64,000 nt of DNA, taken from positions 1,736,001 to 1,800,000 of the forward strand of contig NZ_JAFQ01000004.1 in the NCBI RefSeq assembly GCF_000526215.1. The letters are read 5' to 3'. A program made the translations under genes and the position numbers. Source of the DNA: Nocardia sp. BMG51109. Its GTDB lineage: Bacteria; Actinomycetota; Actinomycetes; Mycobacteriales; Mycobacteriaceae. Below, piece by piece: positions 34,909 through 44,399 of the stretch (within the stretch, counting starts at the first letter, position 1; each line of letters starts with the position of its first letter). A model generated the notes under the pieces. The model saw only the letters and a list, made by a program, of their open reading frames with translations, did no database searches and was not told where the DNA came from.

Positions 34909-35946
34909 GTGGGATTACCGACAGCAGTGCCCGTTTCGGCAGAGCCGGGGTTGAAACTGGGTTGGCCGGAACGTGCCACCGAGGCCCGGCTGCACTACGT
35001 CTCCGGCAAGGGCGGGACCGGGAAGTCCACCGTCGCCGGGGCGCTGGCGCTGGCACTCGCTGCGGGTGGGCGCCGGGTGCTGCTGGTGGAGGTGGAGGGC
35101 CGGCAGTCGATCGCGCAACTGTTCGACCTGCCGCCGCTGCCGCCCACCGAGACCAAGATCGCGACCGCCGACGGCGGCGGCGAGGTGATGGCGCTGGCCC
35201 TCGATATCGAGCACGCCTTCCTCGAATATCTCGACATGTTCTACAACCTCGGCTTCGCCGGCCGCGCGATGCGCCGGATGGGTGCCGTCGAGTTCGTCAC
35301 CACGATCGCGCCGGGCCTGCGCGACGTGATACTGACCGGCAAGATCAAGGAGTGCGCCGTGCGCAGCGACCGGTCGGGCCGGCCGGTCTACGACGAGGTC
35401 GTCATCGATGCGCCCCCGACCGGGCGAATCGCCAGCTTCCTGGATGTCACCAAGGCGATGGCGGAGGTGGCCAAGGGCGGGCCGATCGCCACGCAGGCCG
35501 AGGGCGTCGCCAAGCTGCTGCACTCCGATCAGACCGTGGTGCACCTGGTCACGCTGCTGGAGGCGCTGCCCGTGCAGGAGACGGCCGATGCGATCGCGGA
35601 GCTGACCGAGGCGGATTTCCGCGTCGGCACCGTGATCGTCAACCGCGCCACCGAAAGCCACCTACCCCCGGCCGTGCGCGCCCGGGCGGCGACCGGCGAC
35701 ATCGATGCCGAGGCGCTGCGCACCGGCCTCGCCGAGGCGGGAATCACCCTGTCCGATGCCGACTTCCAGGGACTGCTGCGCGAGACGGTGGAGCATTCCA
35801 CGACGCTGCAGGCGCAGGACGACAGCTCGTCCGAACTGGCCAGGCTCGATCTGTGTCGGCTGTACCTGCCCGCCCTGCCCGACGGGATGGACCTGGGCGG
35901 GCTGTACGAACTGGCCGAACATCTGAGCGCACAGGGAGTCCGGTGA
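34909..35946 (+). CDS. Get3/ArsA-like ATPase, first subunit (Rv3679-like)
   Basis: 345 residues. Deviant Walker [12 protein letters not shown] with the intradimer signature lysine, LVEVEGRQ where the A-type motif lies, and [14 protein letters not shown] as switch. Family members form nucleotide-operated dimers; in M. tuberculosis Rv3679 and Rv3680 form a Get3-like pair tied to glycerol and oxidative stress tolerance. No anion-binding Cys cluster is seen. The next gene overlaps by one base, implying equimolar expression. Confidence 0.9.
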   Translation: MGLPTAVPVSAEPGLKLGWPERATEARLHYVSGKGGTGKSTVAGALALALAAGGRRVLLVEVEGRQSIAQLFDLPPLPPTETKIATADGGGEVMALALDIEHAFLEYLDMFYNLGFAGRAMRRMGAVEFVTTIAPGLRDVILTGKIKECAVRSDRSGRPVYDEVVIDAPPTGRIASFLDVTKAMAEVAKGGPIATQAEGVAKLLHSDQTVVHLVTLLEALPVQETADAIAELTEADFRVGTVIVNRATESHLPPAVRARAATGDIDAEALRTGLAEAGITLSDADFQGLLRETVEHSTTLQAQDDSSSELARLDLCRLYLPALPDGMDLGGLYELAEHLSAQGVR

Positions 35947-37112
35947 TGAATCTGCCGAAGACGGTCACGCCGCTGGACATCTCCCGCATCATCGAGGACC
36001 GCACCGCGCGCGTGGTGGTGTGCTGCGGCTCGGGCGGCGTCGGCAAGACCACCACCGCCGCGGCGATCGCGCTGCGCGCGGCCGAACGGGGCCGCAAGGT
36101 CGCGGTGCTGACCATCGACCCGGCCCGCCGGCTCGCGCAGTCGCTGGGCGTGAACGATCTGGGGAACGTCCCGCAGCGGGTCGACCTCGGCCCCGAGGTG
36201 ACCGGCGAGCTGTACGCGATGATGCTGAACATGCGCCGCACCTTCGACGAGATGGTGCTCGAGCACACCGGCCCGGAGAAGGCCGAGCAGATCTTCGGCA
36301 ACCCCTTCTATCAGACGGTCGCCTCCTCGTTCGGCGGCACGCAGGAATATATGGCGATGGAGAAACTCGGCCAGCTCGCGAGCGAGCGGACGTGGGATCT
36401 GATCGTGGTGGACACCCCGCCGTCGCGCAACGCCCTGGACTTCCTCGACGCGCCCAAGCGCCTCGGAAACTTCCTCAACGGCAGGATGATCCGGGTGATC
36501 ATGGCGCCGGGCCGCGGCGTCGGCCGATTCGTCACCGGTGCGATGAGCCTGGCCGTGCGCGGCGTGTCCACCGTGGTCGGCGGTCAGATGCTCAAGGACG
36601 CGTCGCTGTTCCTGCAGTCGCTGGAGTCGATGTTCGGCGGGTTCCAGGACCGCGCCAACCGGACCTACGAGATGCTGTCCCGGCCCGGCACCCACTTTCT
36701 CGTGGTCGCCGCCGCCGAACCGGATGCGCTGCGGGAGGCCTCGTTCTTCGTCGACCGGCTGTCCACCGATCGCATGCCGCTGGCCGGGCTGGTCCTCAAC
36801 CGCACCCACCCGGTGCTGTGCTCGATGTCGGCCGAACAGGCCCTGGCCGGTGCCGATCGCCTGGGCACCGCCGAATCCGCCGAAACCGATCGGGACGACC
36901 ACGATCCGGCCGCGCTCGCCGCGGACGTCCTGCGCGTCCACGCCCATCGCGCGATTACCGCCAAGCGGGAGCGGCACCTGCTGCACCGGTTCACCGGCGC
37001 GCACCCGCGCGTGCCGATCGTCGCCGTCACCGCGTTGCCCTACGAGGTCTCCGATCTGGAGGCGCTGCGTGCCGTCGGTGATCAGCTCACCGAACCGGGC
37101 CCTGCTGCCTGA
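35946..37112 (+). CDS. Get3/ArsA-like ATPase, second subunit (Rv3680-like)
   Basis: 388 residues. Walker [25 protein letters not shown], and [17 protein letters not shown] switch; the insert between ([24 protein letters not shown]) is the helical lid typical of the Get3 fold. Starts at ATG 35946 in a TGATG overlap with the preceding gene; GTG 35943 is an equivalent start one codon earlier. Likely heterodimer partner of the upstream protein. Confidence 0.9.
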   Translation: MNLPKTVTPLDISRIIEDRTARVVVCCGSGGVGKTTTAAAIALRAAERGRKVAVLTIDPARRLAQSLGVNDLGNVPQRVDLGPEVTGELYAMMLNMRRTFDEMVLEHTGPEKAEQIFGNPFYQTVASSFGGTQEYMAMEKLGQLASERTWDLIVVDTPPSRNALDFLDAPKRLGNFLNGRMIRVIMAPGRGVGRFVTGAMSLAVRGVSTVVGGQMLKDASLFLQSLESMFGGFQDRANRTYEMLSRPGTHFLVVAAAEPDALREASFFVDRLSTDRMPLAGLVLNRTHPVLCSMSAEQALAGADRLGTAESAETDRDDHDPAALAADVLRVHAHRAITAKRERHLLHRFTGAHPRVPIVAVTALPYEVSDLEALRAVGDQLTEPGPAA

Positions 37113-37186
37113 CAACCGAGCCGCCCGACAACCGGGCCGCCCCACACCCGAGTCACCCGAACACCAACCGGGCGACCGGGGGCAGA

Positions 37187-37222
37187 AACGGTCCGAGCCC
37201 GCACTCGCGGGCTCGGACCGTT
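37187..37222. terminator. Bidirectional terminator
   Basis: Perfect 16-bp arms (37187-37202 and 37207-37222) with an ACTC loop, between the convergent Get3-like gene and whiB4. Confidence 0.85.
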
Positions 37223-37235
37223 GCCGTGGCAGGGA

Positions 37236-37559
37236 CTACATCGCCACTTTCTGCTGCCGCTGGGCGCGGAAGAACTCCGCCCAGGACGTCACCTCCGGAT
37301 GCTGTTTGAGCAGCGCACGACGCTGCCGTTCGGTCATTCCACCCCACACCCCGAACTCCACTCGATTGTCCAGGGCGTCGGCACCGCACTCCATCAGCAC
37401 GGGGCAGTGCCGGCAGATCGTCGCCGCCTTGCGCTGAGCTGCGCCGCGCACGAACAACTGGTCGGGATCCACTTCCTTGCATCGGGCCTGGGAAACCCAG
37501 GCGATCCTCGCTTCGGCCTGCTCCACGTCCAATCGAGCGATGGGGGTAGTCATGTGCAT
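37236..37559 (-). CDS. whiB4: WhiB-family [4Fe-4S] regulator, WhiB4-like
   Basis: 107 residues. Four cluster cysteines: one in QARCKEVDP, then CRHCPVLMEC (C-x2-C-x5-C). The WhiB turn EFGVWGGMTERQRR and a basic C-terminus follow. WhiB4 in M. tuberculosis (Rv3681c) is a redox-sensitive DNA condenser and transcription regulator. ATG 37559 follows AAAGGGG by 8 nt; ATG 37553 is also possible. The frame stays open upstream but without family sequence. Confidence 0.92.
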   Translation of the reverse strand: MHMTTPIARLDVEQAEARIAWVSQARCKEVDPDQLFVRGAAQRKAATICRHCPVLMECGADALDNRVEFGVWGGMTERQRRALLKQHPEVTSWAEFFRAQRQQKVAM

Positions 37560-37667
37560 TTGGTGTGCCCCTTTGCAGTCCGAACACCGGGTCAACGGCG
37601 CTCCAGAATCGCGTGCAGTGCGCAACAACCCAACCCCGCTGCGTCCTGCACCACATTCCACTTTGAG

Positions 37668-37683
37668 TGTTAGCTCTATCACA
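37668..37683. promoter_or_regulatory. CRP-like site upstream of whiB4
   Basis: On the minus strand TGTGATAGAGCTAACA matches TGTGA-N6-TCACA with one mismatch, 109 bp before whiB4. The minus strand also offers TTGAGA and TAACAC 17 nt apart as promoter elements overlapping it. The 488-bp whiB4/ponA2 spacer otherwise holds no gene; ponA2 has its own -10 (TAGGCT, 38036-38041). Confidence 0.4.
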
Positions 37684-38047
37684 CTGGGTTCTCAATCTAG
37701 GTAAAGGTATGGCGACTGCGCAAGACCGTCCCCAGATTTTTTGGTACGCCCGTCCATGCAAATGCGACCGAGAACCGGGCAGTCGGAAGGAATCGGGCGA
37801 CACGCCCGGTCCCTCGGCCCGACGCGCCGAGTGGTCCCCGTAAACCCCTAGCGACACGCGAGATCGCCAGTCGATCGAAACAACCGAAATCAATGCCGCG
37901 CCGGGCCCGGCACGGCACTGTTCTCAGGGTCGCGCGTACGCGCGGAAGTGGCAAGCGGCGATCCCGGACAACCGAGTCGCCGGGCCGCCGCACCCGGCGG
38001 GGCGAAGCCGAGCCGAGCGACGCGGCGACAACAATTAGGCTGGGTCC

Positions 38048-40414
38048 GTGCCGATCTCACAAACGCTCGCGAGGCTCCTCGGTGCGTGTGTCCTGGCGGC
38101 GGTGCTCATCGCCGGGCTGCTGTTCCCGGTTGCCGGTGGCTTCGGGTACATGTCCAACCGGGCCGCCGACGCCGTCGACAACGTCTCCGCCGAGCTGGTG
38201 GAGGGTAATGCCCCCGCGGTGTCGACCATGGTGGACGCCGCCGGGAACCCCATCGCCTGGCTGTACGAACAGCGACGCTTCGAGGTGCCCAGCGACAGGA
38301 TCTCCAACGACATGAAGTTGGCGATAGTGTCCATCGAGGACCGCCGATTCGCCGAGCATCGCGGTGTCGACTGGCAGGGCACCATACGTGCCTTCCTCAC
38401 CAACACCTCCAGCGGCGAGGTGCAGCAGGGTGCCTCCACCCTGGACCAGCAGTACATCAAGAACTTCCAGCTGCTGGTGGTCGCCAAGACCGACGCCGAA
38501 CGCCGGGCCGCGATCGAGACCACCCCCGCGCGCAAGTTGCGTGAGATCCGCATGGCGCTGACGCTCGAGAAGCAGCTGACCAAGGACGAGATCCTGTCCC
38601 GGTACCTGAACATCGTGCCGTTCGGCAACGGCGCCTACGGGATTCAGGATGCCGCCCAGACCTATTTCGGCATCGACGCCAAGGATCTGAACGCCGCGCA
38701 GTCGGCGATGCTGGCCGGCATGGTGCAGAGCTCGTCGAAGCTCAACCCCTACACCAATCCGCAGCTGGTGACGGACCGCCGCAACGTCGTGCTGGACACT
38801 CTGATCCAGAACATCCCCAGCCGCGCCGAGGAGTTCCGCGCCGCCAAGACCCAGCCGCTCGGGGTGCTGCCGGAGCCGAAGGGCCTGCCGCGCGGATGTA
38901 TAGCGGCCGGCGATCGCGGCTTCTTCTGCGACTACGCGCTGCAGTACCTGGCCAACTCCGGCATCAGCAAGGAGCAGATCGACAAGGGCGGCTACACGAT
39001 CCGCACCACCCTCGATCCGTCCCTGCAGGATTCGCTGAAGAACGCGGTATCCAACGTGACCAAGCCGGACCTCGACGATATAGCCGAGGTCTCCAGCGTC
39101 ATAGGAACCGGACAGGACGCGCATCCGGTGCGGGCGATGGCCTCCAGCCGCAACTACGGGCTCAGTTCCGAGGGGCACGAAACGGTGCAGCCGCAGCCGT
39201 ATTCGATGGTCGGCGACGGCGCGGGCTCGATCTTCAAGCTCTTCACCACCGCCGCGGCCATGGAGAAGGGCCTCGGTATCAACGCCCAGCTGGACGTGCC
39301 GTCGTTCTTCTCCGCCAAGGGCATGGGCTACAGCAGCACACCCGGCTGCCCGCCCGACGCGTACTGCGTGAAGAACAGCGGCAACTACCGGTCGCCGATG
39401 TCGGTCACCGAGGCGCTGGCGCAGTCGCCGAACACCGCGTTCGTCAAGCTCATCCAGGATGTCGGTGTCACCCCGACCGTCGATATGGCCGTCCGGTTGG
39501 GCATGCGCACCTATGCGGCGCCCGGCAGCTCGGGCCACGGCAACCAGAGCCTCGCCGACATGGTCAAACAGGGGAACCTCGGCTCGTTCACCCTGGGCCC
39601 GTTCGCGATAAATCCGCTGGAATTGTCCAATGTCGCCGCGACGCTGGGGTCGGGTGGCAAGTGGTGCCCGCCCTCGCCGATCCAGGAGGTCGTCGACCGC
39701 GACGGCAAGCAGGTGCCGCTGAACCAGCCCTCGTGCGAACAGGTCGTCGAGCCCGGGCTGGCGAATACGCTGGCCAACGCGATGGGCCAGGACCACATCA
39801 ACGGCACCGCGGCCGGTTCGGCCCGCGCCGCCGGATGGACCGTGCCGATGTCGGGCAAGACCGGCACCACCGAGGCGCACCGGTCCTCTGCTTTCCTCGG
39901 TTTCACCAACTCGCTGGCCGGGTCGGCCTACATCTACGGCGACTCGCCCACGCCGGGCGAGATCTGCTCGTTCCCGCTGCGCAGCTGCGGTGACGGCAAT
40001 CTGTTCGGCGGTAACGAACCGGCCCGCAGCTGGTTCGAGGGCGTCAGGCCGGCGCTGGACCACTACCCGCCGGCGACCTTGCCGCCGGAGGACGACAAGT
40101 ACGTCCGGGGCGCCAACAACTCGCAGATCCCCGACGTCACCGGGATGACCGAATCCGAGGCCCGCGCAGCCCTGATCGGCGCGGGCTTCCAGGCGACGAT
40201 GGTGACCGTGCCGGGCTCCCCGGCGAAGGGCACCGTCATCAACACGACGCCGAACGGCTCGGCGATCCCCGGTTCGGTGATCACGGTCAACATCAGCGAC
40301 GGAACGCAGCGGGAGGCACCGGCGCCCGGACCCGCACCGGTGCCCAACCTGCCCGGGCTACCGGCGCCACCGCGACTGCCTCCGATCCCGATACCGATCC
40401 CGATCCCGCGCTGA
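38048..40414 (+). CDS. ponA2: Class A penicillin-binding protein with PASTA domain
   Basis: 788 residues. N-terminal membrane helix (LGACVLAAVLIAGLLFP), glycosyltransferase domain (VSIEDRRFAEHRGVDW, GASTLDQQY), transpeptidase domain with SIFK (SxxK), SPN (SxN) and SGKTGTT (KTG), one C-terminal PASTA domain (IPDVTGMTESEARAALIGAG) and a Pro-rich tail ending in PIPIPIPIPR. Polymerises and cross-links peptidoglycan outside the membrane. GTG 38048 lies 6 nt after TAGGCT, a leaderless layout. Corresponds to Rv3682. Confidence 0.95.
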   Translation: MPISQTLARLLGACVLAAVLIAGLLFPVAGGFGYMSNRAADAVDNVSAELVEGNAPAVSTMVDAAGNPIAWLYEQRRFEVPSDRISNDMKLAIVSIEDRRFAEHRGVDWQGTIRAFLTNTSSGEVQQGASTLDQQYIKNFQLLVVAKTDAERRAAIETTPARKLREIRMALTLEKQLTKDEILSRYLNIVPFGNGAYGIQDAAQTYFGIDAKDLNAAQSAMLAGMVQSSSKLNPYTNPQLVTDRRNVVLDTLIQNIPSRAEEFRAAKTQPLGVLPEPKGLPRGCIAAGDRGFFCDYALQYLANSGISKEQIDKGGYTIRTTLDPSLQDSLKNAVSNVTKPDLDDIAEVSSVIGTGQDAHPVRAMASSRNYGLSSEGHETVQPQPYSMVGDGAGSIFKLFTTAAAMEKGLGINAQLDVPSFFSAKGMGYSSTPGCPPDAYCVKNSGNYRSPMSVTEALAQSPNTAFVKLIQDVGVTPTVDMAVRLGMRTYAAPGSSGHGNQSLADMVKQGNLGSFTLGPFAINPLELSNVAATLGSGGKWCPPSPIQEVVDRDGKQVPLNQPSCEQVVEPGLANTLANAMGQDHINGTAAGSARAAGWTVPMSGKTGTTEAHRSSAFLGFTNSLAGSAYIYGDSPTPGEICSFPLRSCGDGNLFGGNEPARSWFEGVRPALDHYPPATLPPEDDKYVRGANNSQIPDVTGMTESEARAALIGAGFQATMVTVPGSPAKGTVINTTPNGSAIPGSVITVNISDGTQREAPAPGPAPVPNLPGLPAPPRLPPIPIPIPIPR

Positions 40415-40442
40415 GCCGATGAGGCTGAGCCGATGAGATCGC

Positions 40443-40477
40443 GAGGGCCCGCTACCCCTGCCGGGTAGCGGGCCCTC
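40443..40477. terminator. Bidirectional terminator
   Basis: Perfect 15-bp arms (40443-40457 and 40463-40477) with a 5-nt loop, between convergent ponA2 and yqeY. Confidence 0.85.
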
Positions 40478-40511
40478 CGGCGTTCCGGCACCAGGCCGCC
40501 GCGGCGAACGC

Positions 40512-40976
40512 CTAGAGCCGCGCCTTCACGGCGGCCGAGATGCGCGAACCGTCGGCGCGACCGGCGGCCAGGCCCGAGGCGATCTTCATGACCCGGCCCA
40601 TCTGCTTCATGCCCGGTCGTTCGCCGAGTTCCTGGGCGACCTCGGCGATCGCGGTATCGGCGAGATCGGCCACCTCCGCGTCGGTCAGCTGGGTGGGCAG
40701 GTACTCGTCGATGATCTCCTCCTCGGCCCGCTCGTTGGCGGCGAGCTCGCCCCGGCCGGCCTGCTCGTAGACGACGGCGGCCTCGTTGCGCTTCTTCGCC
40801 TCCTTGCCGAGCACGGCGAGCACGTCGGCGTCGGTGAGTTCGCGGGCCTGCGCGCCGGCCACCTCGGCGGTCTGGATGGCGGCCAGCAGCATCCGCAGCG
40901 TGTTGGTGCGCAGCGCGTCCTTGCCCTTCATCGCGGCGGTGAGGTCGGCGCGCAGCTTCGATTTGAGTTCCGGCAT
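40512..40976 (-). CDS. YqeY/GatB-like domain protein
   Basis: 154 residues. MPELKSKLRADLTAAMKGKD, then LGKEAKKRNEAA and EEIIDEYLPTQLTDAE, the YqeY pattern; the C-terminal MGRVMKIASGLAAGRADGSR resembles the GatB tail that contacts tRNA. Role not established. ATG 40976 lies 6 nt after TACCGT (40988-40983), a leaderless layout; the longer upstream frame is discarded. Confidence 0.88.
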   Translation of the reverse strand: MPELKSKLRADLTAAMKGKDALRTNTLRMLLAAIQTAEVAGAQARELTDADVLAVLGKEAKKRNEAAVVYEQAGRGELAANERAEEEIIDEYLPTQLTDAEVADLADTAIAEVAQELGERPGMKQMGRVMKIASGLAAGRADGSRISAAVKARL

Positions 40977-41050
40977 GCGCCAACGGTAACGGCTGGACAG
41001 CGGTGCTCCCACAGCATTGACGCCACGCCCGAACGTGTCCCTGTGCGGAA

Positions 41051-41065
41051 TCACACTCGGTGTGA
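41051..41065. promoter_or_regulatory. Palindrome TCACAC-N3-GTGTGA, candidate operator
   Basis: TCACACTCGGTGTGA is a perfect 6-bp-arm palindrome in the 116-bp divergent region between yqeY and the metallophosphoesterase gene, 16 bp upstream of the latter's -10. Confidence 0.4.
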
Positions 41066-41080
41066 CTTGCACCGGTCGCC

Positions 41081-41086
41081 TATTCT
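41081..41086 (+). promoter_or_regulatory. -10 element for leaderless phosphoesterase mRNA
   Basis: TATTCT lies 6 nt before ATG 41093; no ribosome site. Confidence 0.5.
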
Positions 41087-41092
41087 GAGCGA

Positions 41093-42055
41093 ATGCCCGT
41101 CTTCTCGTCCCCCGCACTCCGACGAGCCGCGCTGGGTACCGCCGCAGCGGGCGCCGCCGGGATCGGATACGCCTCGCTGGTCGAACGCAATGCCTTCGTG
41201 TTGCGCGAGGCGACGCTACCGGTCCTGCAACCGGGTTCGGCGAGCCTACGGGTGCTACACATCAGCGACCTGCACATGACCCCGGGCCAGCGGCTCAAGC
41301 AGACGTGGGTGCGCGAGCTGGCCCGGCTGGAACCCGATCTGGTGGTCAACACCGGCGACAATCTGGCGCATCCTCGCGCCGTGCCCTCGGTCGTGCAGTC
41401 GCTGTCGGAGCTGCTGTCGCGGCCCGGCATCTTCGTATTCGGCAGTAACGACTACTTCGCCCCCGTTCCGAAGAACCCGCTGAAGTACTTCGACAAGAAC
41501 CACAAGCGGGTGCACGGCGCGCCGCTGCCCTGGCAGGATCTGCGCGCGGCGTTCACCGAGCGCGGCTGGCTGGATCTGACGCACGTGCGCCGCGATCTCG
41601 AGGTGGGCGGTATCAAGATCTCCACCGCCGGCGTCGACGACCCGCACCTGAAGCGGGACCGCTACGAGACGGTGTCCGGCAGCCCCAATCCGCTGGCGGA
41701 GTTGAGCATCGGCCTGACCCATTCGCCCGAGCCCCGCGTGCTGGACCGGTTCGCCACCGACGGCTACGACCTGGTACTGGCCGGGCACACCCACGGCGGT
41801 CAGCTGTGCCTGCCGTTCGTCGGCGCGCTGGTCACCAACTGCGGGATCGACCGTTCCCGGGTGAAGGGCGCCTCCCGGTGGGGCGCGCACACCCGGTTGC
41901 ACGTCTCCGCCGGTCTCGGCACCTCGCCGTGGGCCCCGTACCGATTCTGCTGCCGCCCCGAGGCGACGCTGCTCACCCTGATCGCCGCGCCACCCGAACG
42001 CCCGGTTGCCGACAGCGGCCACGGGGTATCGGAATCGGAGGCGGTCGCGCGCTAG
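41093..42055 (+). CDS. Metallophosphoesterase (YkuE-like)
   Basis: 320 residues. Calcineurin-like motifs: DLHMTPGQ, VNTGDNL, GSNDYF, LTHSPE and GHTHGGQ bind the two-metal centre. The N-terminus (RRAALGTAAAGAAGIGYASL) looks like a single hydrophobic anchor, so the enzyme is probably membrane-attached. YkuE-type relatives act on phospholipid-like substrates; the substrate here is unknown. Corresponds to Rv3683. Confidence 0.9.
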   Translation: MPVFSSPALRRAALGTAAAGAAGIGYASLVERNAFVLREATLPVLQPGSASLRVLHISDLHMTPGQRLKQTWVRELARLEPDLVVNTGDNLAHPRAVPSVVQSLSELLSRPGIFVFGSNDYFAPVPKNPLKYFDKNHKRVHGAPLPWQDLRAAFTERGWLDLTHVRRDLEVGGIKISTAGVDDPHLKRDRYETVSGSPNPLAELSIGLTHSPEPRVLDRFATDGYDLVLAGHTHGGQLCLPFVGALVTNCGIDRSRVKGASRWGAHTRLHVSAGLGTSPWAPYRFCCRPEATLLTLIAAPPERPVADSGHGVSESEAVAR

Positions 42056-42092
42056 GGTAGCGCCGACGTGGAACGGCAGGCAGGGGCGAGGA

Positions 42093-43499
42093 TTGACCGG
42101 GTTCGAGCAAGGACCGTGGAATCCGGCCTCGACGGGCGGATCCGGCCCCGATGTTCCCGCGGGGCGGTCCGGCGGCTCGCGACCCGACACCGGGCGGCCC
42201 CCGAGCGAGGCGGGTACCGAGGATCCGGCCCATCGAGAATGGGCTCGGCCGGGATTGCAGGCACGGCCGAACGATGAATTGACGAATCTCGGCGCCGCAC
42301 CCGCGCCCGGCGACGATTCGGTGGCAGCGCGGTCCGATGCGGCACAGCTGAGCTTCGGATCGGTCGAGGGCCTCGGCGCGCACGGACCCGATCCCGCTGC
42401 GGCGCACGGCAGTCCGCCGCTCTCGGCGGCCGTGGCCGCGGCCTCCGGTGCGACGCAGCCGACGGATCCGGCACCGATCGAGTCGCACCCGGCACCGGCG
42501 CCGAATTATGGTTCCCCGCACCGTATTCCGCCGTGGCAGTCGGCGGCGCCACCGAACTCCGGTGTGCGATACCCACCCGCGGCGTCGGGGTCGAACTGGG
42601 CCGCGGCGCCTCCCGGGCCGGGCTCATACCCGGGGCCGGGGAATGCTGCGCCGCAACCGAATTCACCTCGATGGCCCAATGGTCCGCAGCATCCGCCGAC
42701 GTCGAGTTTCCAGGTGCCGCCGTTCGCCACCGGCAGGCCACCGGGCCCCGGCCACAACCGCACCGCGTGGATCGTCGCCGGGGTCGCGACGGTGGCCGTG
42801 CTGACCCTCGGCGTGGCCGTCGCGATGATCGTATCCGGCCGCAATACCCCGAGCCCGAGCGCGCAGACCGCTCCGCCGTCCATGGTCAGCGCGCTCACCA
42901 GTGGCAAGGGCACGCCGCAGAGTTCCGCCCCGGCCACGGCGCCGCCGAGCGCGGCCGGGCTCGCCCCGGTGGTCCCGGGCTATCGGCCGGTGCCGATCCC
43001 GGAACGCGGAGCGGCCTACGACGTGCCCCCGGAATGGCAGATCAATCCCGTCGGCACGGCCGTGTGGGGAAATCCGCCCGACACCGTGGAGGTCGCGGGG
43101 CTGGCGCAGGACGGTAAAGACTACTGCCCCAGTTACATTCGCACCAACGCGTTCCTGACGATGTCGCCACAGGCCGACCCGGCCGCGGCCGCCGCCGATG
43201 TCGGGGCGCGGATGGCCAAGGTGGGCTGGTCGGCCGCCGCCGGCGCCACCCCGGGCCGGGCCGAGTCGCTCGAATCGCTGGACGGGCAGTTGCGCGGCGT
43301 CTTCGTGGAGACCACGGGCAGCGCACCGCCGCCCGTGCCCGGCTGCGCCACCACCTTCTCCGTCTTCGCCTTCGCGTTCCCGAGCGAAAACGGCAACTTC
43401 GTCATGACGATCGCCGCCGATACCGGGGTCGCCAGGGCCATCGACAGGTCGGCCGCCAAACAGATCCTGGCCAGCATCCGGCCGCTGCCGGACCGGTGA
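42093..43499 (+). CDS. Proline-rich membrane protein with extracellular domain
   Basis: 468 residues. A ~220-residue disordered Pro/Gly/Ser-rich cytoplasmic part precedes one membrane helix (TAWIVAGVATVAVLTLGVAV), a Ser/Pro linker, then a folded outside domain (AAYDVPPEWQINPVGTAVWG to the end) with two cysteines (DYCPSY, PGCATT) likely disulfide-bonded. This layout is common for uncharacterised actinobacterial envelope proteins. TTG 42093 was chosen (GGGGCGAGGA upstream); the true start is uncertain within the preceding 29 codons. Confidence 0.75.
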   Translation: MTGFEQGPWNPASTGGSGPDVPAGRSGGSRPDTGRPPSEAGTEDPAHREWARPGLQARPNDELTNLGAAPAPGDDSVAARSDAAQLSFGSVEGLGAHGPDPAAAHGSPPLSAAVAAASGATQPTDPAPIESHPAPAPNYGSPHRIPPWQSAAPPNSGVRYPPAASGSNWAAAPPGPGSYPGPGNAAPQPNSPRWPNGPQHPPTSSFQVPPFATGRPPGPGHNRTAWIVAGVATVAVLTLGVAVAMIVSGRNTPSPSAQTAPPSMVSALTSGKGTPQSSAPATAPPSAAGLAPVVPGYRPVPIPERGAAYDVPPEWQINPVGTAVWGNPPDTVEVAGLAQDGKDYCPSYIRTNAFLTMSPQADPAAAAADVGARMAKVGWSAAAGATPGRAESLESLDGQLRGVFVETTGSAPPPVPGCATTFSVFAFAFPSENGNFVMTIAADTGVARAIDRSAAKQILASIRPLPDR

Positions 43500-43553
43500 C
43501 CAGCCGATTTAACGTCGAAGCCGACCCTGCTGTAAGCTACGACAGGTTCGCCA

Positions 43554-43627
43554 CGGGGTGTGGCGCAGCTTGGTAGCGCGCCTCGTTCGGGACGAGGAGG
43601 TCGTGGGTTCGAATCCCGCCACCCCGA
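43554..43627 (+). tRNA. tRNA-Pro (anticodon CGG)
   Basis: Acceptor CGGGGTG pairs with CACCCCG. Anticodon stem CCTCG/CGAGG holds loop TTCGGGA (anticodon CGG). T arm GTGGG-TTCGAAT-CCCGC is almost complete. Discriminator is A; CCA is not encoded. Confidence 0.95.
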
Positions 43628-43649
43628 CTCGTGTGTGGAGACACGACAG

Positions 43650-43680
43650 GGCCCCTGATCAGCAATGCTGGTCGGGGGCC
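43650..43680 (+). terminator. tRNA-Pro terminator
   Basis: Arms 43650-43663 and 43667-43680 pair at 12 of 14 positions around an AAT loop, followed by TTACT. Confidence 0.65.
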
Positions 43681-43683
43681 TTA

Positions 43684-44399
43684 CTCGTTCCACAGCCGAC
43701 AGCCCCGCCGCGGTGGACGAAGTCGGTGCCGACGCGGATCGGGCGGCAGTCGGGCGGCAAAGCGCTCCAGCTTCGATCCAGCGGCTCGAAGTCGCTGCCC
43801 AACGGCAACCCTTCGCCAGCCGGGGCGCATGGTCCCACCGGCGAACAAGCCGCGGAAACAAGCCCGCGGATTCCGACTGCTGCACAGTGCCTTCTGAATA
43901 GGATCCACAGGACGATCGACGGATCATGGCCGGGCAAGGTCGCCAGGACACAACGGACTCGCTCGAGGCTCGGCCACCGCATCTCCGCCCGTGCGGCTCC
44001 ACGAAGTGCCGGCGCCTGAACGGTGGAAATGCAATGGCAATGAGCACACGAAGGCTGCTGGGCATAGTCCCGGACGCCCAGGGGCGAACCGGCACGCCGC
44101 GGAAACGGCTGTCCGGGAAAAGTTCCGGCTCCTGCTGCTCGCGGCCGTCATCGTCTGCGCCGCGATCATCGTGGCCGTCGCCGTCGCACTGTCGAGCGAG
44201 CACGCGGTGAGTGGCGGTGCGGCCCACCCTCGCTCAGCTCACCCTGCCGGCACCGACTGCCGACAGTCACCTGTCCACTGCGTCCCTGGACACCCTCGAT
44301 CGGGATGCAGTAGCACGAACCGGAGGCGGCGCCGATCCGGACGCGACTCGGAATCGCCCGGACCGGCGCCGCACGTCGGTGACCGAAAGGGGTTGCGGC
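43684..44399. other. Gene-poor region downstream of tRNA-Pro with a possible gene remnant
   Basis: About 700 bp with no intact gene. On the plus strand ATG 44034 opens MAMSTRRLLGIVPDAQGR but soon becomes Ser/Arg-rich. The neighbouring frame then shows a convincing membrane helix (FRLLLLAAVIVCAAIIVAVA, about 44128-44190) and runs on into the antisense of the next gene. This looks like one small membrane protein broken by a frameshift and lacking its stop. tRNA 3' flanks often hold such debris. Confidence 0.35.
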
